Assembly: GCA_049969215.1 (NCBI GenBank) | Contig: JBMFPH010000007.1 | Coordinates: 1 to 37,066 of the forward strand | Direction: 5' to 3' | DNA from: NAK82 sp049969215 | Lineage (GTDB): Bacteria; Chloroflexota; Anaerolineae; 4572-78; NAK82 | Length of the DNA stretch: 37,066 nucleotides | Made by a program: the position numbers and the translations under genes | Notes under the pieces: generated by a model | The model's input: the letters and a program-made list of their open reading frames with translations, nothing else | The model's database searches: none | Told to the model about the DNA's origin: nothing | Shown here: positions 32,417-37,066 of the stretch, one piece after another | How the letters are laid out: each line of letters starts with the position of its first letter | Numbering within the stretch: position 1 is the stretch's first letter

Positions 32417-33844
32417 TCACCCCTTATAACACAAGACAGGGGTACGCGCCGCTTTGACCTCATCCAAACGCGATACCGGCGTGGTGTGAGGCGCTTCGTG
32501 CAACAACGCCGGATCTGTTCGCGCCTCGTTTACGATGGCTGCCAGCGCCTGGGCAAATGCATCGAGCGTTTGTTTGCTCTCCGTCTCAGTTGGCTCGATC
32601 ATCAATGCATCGCGGACGATCAATGGGAAATAGTTGGTGGGTGGGTGGAAGCCATAATCGATCAGTCGTTTGGCCACATCGAGCGCGCGCACATCGGTGC
32701 CAGGGATATCACCATGCACGACGAACTCATGCATACACGTGCGCTCCACCGCCACCGGGAAATGAGGCGCCACCAGAGCTTTCAGGTAATTGGCGTTCAA
32801 TACAGCATGCTCGGCAACGGCGCGCAACCCTTCCGGTCCGTGCATTCGGATATAGGTATAGGCTCGGATGAACATGCCATAGTTGCCGAAGAAAGCTCGG
32901 ACACGGCCGATGGATTTCTCCGGAACATGCAAACGGAAGCGCTCCCTCTCTTTGACCACGATCGGACCGGGCAGGAAAGGCACCAGGCGTTCGGACACAC
33001 CCACTGGACCACTTCCAGGTCCACCGCCTCCGTGGGGGGTTGAGAACGTTTTGTGTAAGTTGAAGTGCATCACATCAAAGCCCAAATCGCCCGGCCGCGC
33101 GATGCCCAATAGAGCGTTCAGGTTGGCGCCATCTCCGTACATCAATCCGCCACAGGTGTGCACCGTCTCGCACACCTCGAGCACATGTTCCTCAAACAGG
33201 CCCAACGTGTTGGGGTTTGTGAGCATCAGACCGGCTACGGTGTCGTCGCACGCCTGTTTGAGCGCTGCCAGGTCCACATTACCACGTTTGTCCGAGGGCA
33301 GCTGCACGACGGTGAGCCCGGCCATCGCCGAGGAAGCGGGGTTGGTGCCATGGGCTGAGTCCGGGATGAGGATCTTCCTGCGTTGGTCCTCTCCTCGGCT
33401 GCGATGATAGGCGCGCATCATCAGCACCCCGGCCAGCTCACCGTGCGCACCGGCAGCGGGCTGGAGCGACACACCAGCGAATCCGGCAATCTCTTTGAGC
33501 GCCTCCTGCAGATGGTACATCAACTCCAAGCTCCCTTGCAGAGTTTCTTCTGGTTGCAAAGGGTGTACTTGGGTCAGGCCTTCGATTGAGGCCGCTTTTT
33601 CGTTGACTTTGGGATTGTACTTCATGGTGCATGAGCCAAGCGGATAGAAATTTGTGTCGATGCAGTAATTCAGCTGGCTCAGCCGGGTGAAATGGCGTAC
33701 TAGCTCCAACTCACTCACTTCGGGCAATGGCAGCTCTGTGCGTAGGTAGCCTTCAGGCAATGGCGTTGCCGGAACGTCCAGAGATGGCAGGGTAAAGGCC
33801 GTGCGACCTGGTGTGGACAGCTCGAACAAGAGCGGTTCGCTCAT
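32417..33844 (-). CDS. gcvPB: Glycine dehydrogenase (decarboxylating) subunit 2
   Basis: A 475-residue PLP subunit of the P-protein, which decarboxylates glycine and passes the aminomethyl group to lipoyl-GcvH. The PLP lysine is K265 in NLHKTFSTPHGGGGPG; FYPLGSCTMKYNP is the conserved N-terminal segment, and SAHGTNPAS belongs to the cofactor site. ATG at 33844 is chosen: GGAGG lies upstream and it overlaps the gcvPA stop (ATGA). With GcvPA it forms the two-subunit enzyme. Confidence 0.96.
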   Translation of the reverse strand: MSEPLLFELSTPGRTAFTLPSLDVPATPLPEGYLRTELPLPEVSELELVRHFTRLSQLNYCIDTNFYPLGSCTMKYNPKVNEKAASIEGLTQVHPLQPEETLQGSLELMYHLQEALKEIAGFAGVSLQPAAGAHGELAGVLMMRAYHRSRGEDQRRKILIPDSAHGTNPASSAMAGLTVVQLPSDKRGNVDLAALKQACDDTVAGLMLTNPNTLGLFEEHVLEVCETVHTCGGLMYGDGANLNALLGIARPGDLGFDVMHFNLHKTFSTPHGGGGPGSGPVGVSERLVPFLPGPIVVKERERFRLHVPEKSIGRVRAFFGNYGMFIRAYTYIRMHGPEGLRAVAEHAVLNANYLKALVAPHFPVAVERTCMHEFVVHGDIPGTDVRALDVAKRLIDYGFHPPTNYFPLIVRDALMIEPTETESKQTLDAFAQALAAIVNEARTDPALLHEAPHTTPVSRLDEVKAARTPVLCYKG

Positions 33845-35190
33845 CGACTCGCCTCCTGTAAGGCAACGATCAATCGGTCGATCTGTTCGCGCGTATTCAT
33901 CTCGGTCGCACAAATCAGCATCTCCCGTTGCATATGCGGATAATCTCCTCCCAGGTCGTAACCGCCTAAGATACCCTTATCCAGCAGGAATTGGTTCAAT
34001 CGAGAGACTGGCATAGGGCATCGCACCCGAAACTCATTGAAGAAAGGACGAACGGTGGTCACGGTAAAGCCGGGCAATTGAGCGATCTCGCGCGCTGCAT
34101 AATGGGCTTTGTGATAGCACAACTCGGCGACTGTGCGCAGCCCCTGTTTGCCCATATAGGCCAGGTAGATCGCGGCACGTAGAGCGATCAAGCTCTGGTT
34201 TGTACAGATGTTGCTGGTGGCCTTTTCGCGTCGGATATGCTGTTCGCGCGGGGTAAGCGTCAACACATAGCCCCTCCGTCCTTTGCGGTCCGTTGTTTCT
34301 CCAACCAGACGGCCGGGTATTCGGCGCACGTACTCCTCGCGGGTGGCGAAAATACCAAGATACGGTCCACCACAGTTCAAGCCAGTGCCGAGGGATTGCC
34401 CTTCCGCGACCACAATGTCGGCGCCGTATTCTCCAGGTGGCTTCAATAGGCCCAGGCTGATGATCGGATTGCTGACCACCACCAGCAAAGCACCCTGAGC
34501 ATGCACCTGCTCCGCCAAACCGTCCACATCCTCCAGCTCCCCAAAAAAGTTGGGGTTCTGGATAATCAGGCAGGCGGTCTCCTGATCGATCTGGGGGATC
34601 AGGTCAGGTAGCCCCACAGTCAGATCCTCGTCGCCCGTGACATAGGCAAGATCGCTGTCCGGTGGCAAATAGGTCCGCAGCACCTGGCGATATTGTGGAT
34701 GGATGGCCGGAGATAGCAGCACCTTTTTCCGACGACCACGCGCTACGCTGAGCGCCATTAAAGCTGCCTCGGCCATTGCAGTCGCGCCGTCGTAGTGGCT
34801 AGCATTGGCCACCTCCATCCCCGTGAGCCGGGCGATCATACTCTGATATTCAAACATCGCCTGCAAGGTCCCCTGACTCACTTCGGGCTGGTAGGGCGTG
34901 TAGGAGGTGACAAACTCCCCGCGGCTGGCCAGATGGTCCACCACACTGGGGACAAAGTGGTGATACGCGCCGGCGCCGAGAAAGATGGCGTACGGACCCA
35001 CGGCGCGATTTTTGCGTGCCAGCCCTTTCAGCTCGTCCAGGATTTCCATTTCTGAGGCAGCTGGCGGCAGATCGAGACGAGGAAAACGCCATTGCGCCGG
35101 CACGTCCTCGAATAGGGCTTCCAACGAGGGAAGGCCTATGGTTTCCAGCATAGCCTGCCGATCAGCCTCTGTATGTGGGATATAGGGCAT
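33841..35190 (-). CDS. gcvPA: Glycine dehydrogenase (decarboxylating) subunit 1
   Basis: A 449-residue partner subunit of GcvPB. It starts MPYIPHTEADRQAML and shows the family's FLGAGAYHHFVPSVVDHLASRGEF, YTPYQPEVSQGTLQA and NASHYDGATAMAEA. This half lacks the PLP lysine but completes the active site. ATG at 35190 is preferred over GTG at 35193 because AGGAG lies 8 bases upstream of it. It begins within a few bases of the gcvH stop. Confidence 0.96.
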   Translation of the reverse strand: MPYIPHTEADRQAMLETIGLPSLEALFEDVPAQWRFPRLDLPPAASEMEILDELKGLARKNRAVGPYAIFLGAGAYHHFVPSVVDHLASRGEFVTSYTPYQPEVSQGTLQAMFEYQSMIARLTGMEVANASHYDGATAMAEAALMALSVARGRRKKVLLSPAIHPQYRQVLRTYLPPDSDLAYVTGDEDLTVGLPDLIPQIDQETACLIIQNPNFFGELEDVDGLAEQVHAQGALLVVVSNPIISLGLLKPPGEYGADIVVAEGQSLGTGLNCGGPYLGIFATREEYVRRIPGRLVGETTDRKGRRGYVLTLTPREQHIRREKATSNICTNQSLIALRAAIYLAYMGKQGLRTVAELCYHKAHYAAREIAQLPGFTVTTVRPFFNEFRVRCPMPVSRLNQFLLDKGILGGYDLGGDYPHMQREMLICATEMNTREQIDRLIVALQEASR

Positions 35191-35193
35191 CAC

Positions 35194-35577
35194 TCACGCT
35201 CCTGTGACGGATTTTTCGTACTCTTCCGGGCTGAGCAGAGCATCCCACTCAGAGGGGTCTGAGGGTTTGATCTTGATCATCCATCCCTTGCCATAGGGGT
35301 CATTGTTCACCAACTCTGGAGCATTGAGCAGTTCCTGGTTCACAGCGAGAATCTCTCCACTCACAGGCATATAGAGATCGGAAGCTGCCTTAACTGATTC
35401 GATCACCCCGAAGCGATCACCTTTATTGAGCGAGTCTCCCACTTCGGGGAGCTCTACGTACACCACGTCGGATAACTCCTCCTGGGCGTGATCTGTGATA
35501 CCACACACCATTACGTCGCCCTCCTTGCGCACCCACTCGTGGCTATCTGTGTAACGAGCCTTGGCATCGAGCTTCAT
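35194..35577 (-). CDS. gcvH: Glycine cleavage system H protein
   Basis: A 127-residue lipoyl-carrier protein of normal length. The lipoylated lysine is K63 in ESVKAASDLY; YTDSHEWV is the family N-terminus and NDPYGKGWMIKI the conserved C-terminal segment. It shuttles the aminomethyl intermediate between P, T and L proteins and depends on LipA (encoded at 11567) for its cofactor. A purine-rich AAGGGGGAAAGAG tract precedes the ATG. The 114-base gap after gcvT has no clear terminator. Confidence 0.97.
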   Translation of the reverse strand: MKLDAKARYTDSHEWVRKEGDVMVCGITDHAQEELSDVVYVELPEVGDSLNKGDRFGVIESVKAASDLYMPVSGEILAVNQELLNAPELVNNDPYGKGWMIKIKPSDPSEWDALLSPEEYEKSVTGA

Positions 35578-35691
35578 TTTTTCTCTTTCCCCCTTTTCTC
35601 GGTGTTCTGGTGCAGAGCACTGTATTTTCTAAGTTTATGGACAAACCCGGAATAGGCAACTGCCCCAAAATAGAGCTTGCAACATTGTGTT

Positions 35692-36831
35692 CTAGCCTGA
35701 TCGTCGATAGGCCGGCATGTAAAAGGGCTGCGGCACAATCCGAGCTCGGCGGGGGCGGTCATGGATGATGACCTCAATTTCTGCGCCCACCTGGGCCAAT
35801 TCTGATGGCACGTAGGCCATTCCGAGGTAGCGCCCTAAGGTGGGAGCATACATGCCGGTTGTGACCGTCCCAACGCTGCGACCATGGTGCTGAACTGTAT
35901 ACCCGTGGCGCGGCACGCTTCGATCACACATCTCGAAGCCGACCAAAACCTCGGCGGGGCCCTCCAACGCTTGTTTCAGAAGCGCGTCTCGCCCGATGAA
36001 CTCCTTGTCCAAGCTGAGAGCAATCCTGAGTCCTGCTTCGATAGGGGTACGATGAGGGCCAATTTCATTGCCGTACAGGGGCATACATGCTTCAAAGCGC
36101 AGACTATCGCGTGCTGCCAATCCCACCGGTTTCACCCCTATGGAAGAACCTGCTGTCAGAATGCCTTCCCAGACGCGCAAAGCGTGTTCGCTGGGAAGAA
36201 AGATCTCAAAACCATCCTCTCCTGTGTAACCCGTGCGCGAGAAGAGGGCTGGCACTTCATTCCAAAGCGTGCTTGCTACCACCCCAAAACGAGGCACTGC
36301 CGTGAGGTTGGCGTCCGTAAGGCGATCCAGAAGCTGCACGGCATATGGCCCCTGCAGGGCAAACACGCACATCTCCTCAGAGACGTCACGCAACGTCACA
36401 TCGAACGGCCCGGAATGAGCGCGCAGCCATGCCATCCCTTTCTCTCCGTTGGCAGCATTCAACACGAGAAGGTAATAGGAGGTCTTGGGATCGGCAGTGG
36501 TCTCGGCCAGTCGGTAGACGACAGGGTCGTCCACGACACCGCCGTCAGCGTAGCACAGACATGTGTAATGCGCTCGGAACGGTTTCAAGCGCGTGATATC
36601 GTACGTCAAGAGGTGGTTGAGGTACTCCCCGGCCTGCGGACCGCGAACCTCGATCTGTACCATATGGTCAATATCGAACAACCCTGCTACGCGACGGGTA
36701 ACGTGATGCTCCGCCAGAGGTCCGTCGGCATATTGTACCGGCATCTCCCAGCCGGCGAACGCGGTCATTCGCGCACCGTGTTCCATATGCCAGTGGTAGA
36801 GAACCGTTCTTTTAAGTGTGCCGGTTGTCAT
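35692..36831 (-). CDS. gcvT: Glycine cleavage system T protein (aminomethyltransferase)
   Basis: A 379-residue enzyme that moves the methylene group from aminomethyl-GcvH to tetrahydrofolate and releases ammonia. It shows the folate-site DGGVVDDPVVYR, the N-terminal MTAFAGWEMPVQYADG, FDIDHMVQIEVRG (usual FDVSHMG-like), FSRTGYTGEDGFEIF, and AARDSLRFEACMPLYGNE. ATG at 36831 is chosen: AGGAG sits 7 bases upstream, and an upstream open frame runs through the riboswitch and is not coding. It is the first gene of the riboswitch-controlled operon. Confidence 0.97.
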   Translation of the reverse strand: MTTGTLKRTVLYHWHMEHGARMTAFAGWEMPVQYADGPLAEHHVTRRVAGLFDIDHMVQIEVRGPQAGEYLNHLLTYDITRLKPFRAHYTCLCYADGGVVDDPVVYRLAETTADPKTSYYLLVLNAANGEKGMAWLRAHSGPFDVTLRDVSEEMCVFALQGPYAVQLLDRLTDANLTAVPRFGVVASTLWNEVPALFSRTGYTGEDGFEIFLPSEHALRVWEGILTAGSSIGVKPVGLAARDSLRFEACMPLYGNEIGPHRTPIEAGLRIALSLDKEFIGRDALLKQALEGPAEVLVGFEMCDRSVPRHGYTVQHHGRSVGTVTTGMYAPTLGRYLGMAYVPSELAQVGAEIEVIIHDRPRRARIVPQPFYMPAYRRSG

Positions 36832-36852
36832 ATCGAAACTCCTACGTACGAC

Positions 36853-36884
36853 AAAACAAAAAGGGGCGCGTCCATTATGCGCCC
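36853..36884 (-). terminator. Riboswitch expression-platform terminator
   Basis: Minus strand: GGGCGC (36884-36879), 9-base loop, GCGCCC (36869-36864), then a U-rich run TTTTTGTTTT. It lies between the glycine aptamers and the gcvT ribosome site, as expected of an on-switch where glycine binding prevents termination. Confidence 0.8.
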
Positions 36885-37066
36885 ACTGCTCTGTTCTGTA
36901 CCTGAGAGTTTCGCCACCGGACACTGGTCCAGGCAAGGCTTGCTCCTTCGGTGCGGCATCCATGCCGACTCTCCAGAGTGTCGTCAGCGGGCGATCCTTT
37001 TGCCTGAGAGTGTCGTTGTGCGAGACTGGGCTTGCTCGCACACTTGCACCTTCGGCGCCTCGGTTG
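36885..37066 (-). ncRNA. Tandem glycine riboswitch, 5' end beyond the window
   Basis: Reading the minus strand from 37066: aptamer 1 shows GGCGCCGAAGGTGCAAG (about 37061-37045) and its 3' closing segment ACTCTCAGGCAAAAGGAT (37011-36994). Aptamer 2 starts at GGAGAG (36974-36969), then CGCACCGAAGGAGCAAG, and closes with ACTCTCAGGT (36909-36900). These are the glycine aptamer core consensus elements, twice in a row. The 5' strand of the aptamer 1 P1 stem falls outside the window. It controls gcvT-gcvH-gcvPA-gcvPB. Confidence 0.95.

Noticed and set aside
36832..37041. N-terminal extension of GcvT
   Set aside because: It runs through the glycine riboswitch and its terminator; the ATG at 36831 has a good ribosome site and matches the family start.

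Overview
The window looks like a chromosomal segment of a Chloroflexota bacterium (Anaerolineae/Caldilineae-like). This is inferred from gene content: replication-loader genes next to dnaB, split glycine decarboxylase (gcvPA/gcvPB), lipoproteins on long Thr-Pro stalks, DUF4349 and LysM-M23 envelope proteins, and HAAT-type transporters. No rRNA gene is present to fix the taxon. Promoters where both boxes are clear have a housekeeping form, TTGNCA, 16-17 bases, then TATAAT-like. I saw no tRNA, rRNA, CRISPR array, insertion sequence or phage gene.

Layout. 1-675: 3' part of an Hsp70 gene. 711-4719 (minus): replication operon reading DUF151 nuclease, dnaB, DnaD-domain protein, and a DnaC/DnaI-type ATPase with two tandem AAA+ domains. 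5213-8649 (plus): fumC, a GT4 glycosyltransferase and a small membrane protein. 8653-11207 (minus): DUF4349 lipoprotein and LysM/M23 peptidase. Between them lies a promoter-to-terminator unit (about 9687-9914) whose RNA folds as a long rod with a symmetric 12/12 bubble, a 6S-RNA-like shape. 11567-13429 (plus): lipA, a PduO-type cobalamin adenosyltransferase and a small membrane protein closed by a strong terminator. 13570-21515 (plus): ridA, a glmS-like gene, then a five-gene HAAT (Liv-type) ABC transporter and a creatininase-family amidohydrolase. 21602-22084 (minus): rplI.

22349-29078 (plus) is a tightly packed run: three paralogous stalked lipoproteins, a membrane-anchored zinc metalloprotease, a family 2 glycosyltransferase, a PfkB kinase and a YhhQ-type transporter, with 4-base stop/start overlaps at several junctions. 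29266-32345 (plus): a receiver-domain protein whose phosphoacceptor Asp is Glu, then two tandem paralogous MFS transporters. 32417-36831 (minus): glycine cleavage operon gcvT-gcvH-gcvPA-gcvPB behind a tandem glycine riboswitch with an intrinsic terminator; the riboswitch runs off the window end.

Functional links. LipA supplies the lipoyl group that GcvH needs. DnaB and its putative loaders form one replication module. The HAAT transporter, creatininase-family enzyme and GlmS-like protein may form an uptake-and-hydrolysis unit for an amide or amino-sugar compound (inference). The best candidates for new biology are the rod-shaped RNA, the double-AAA+ loader, the stalked-lipoprotein/protease operon and the phosphomimetic receiver.
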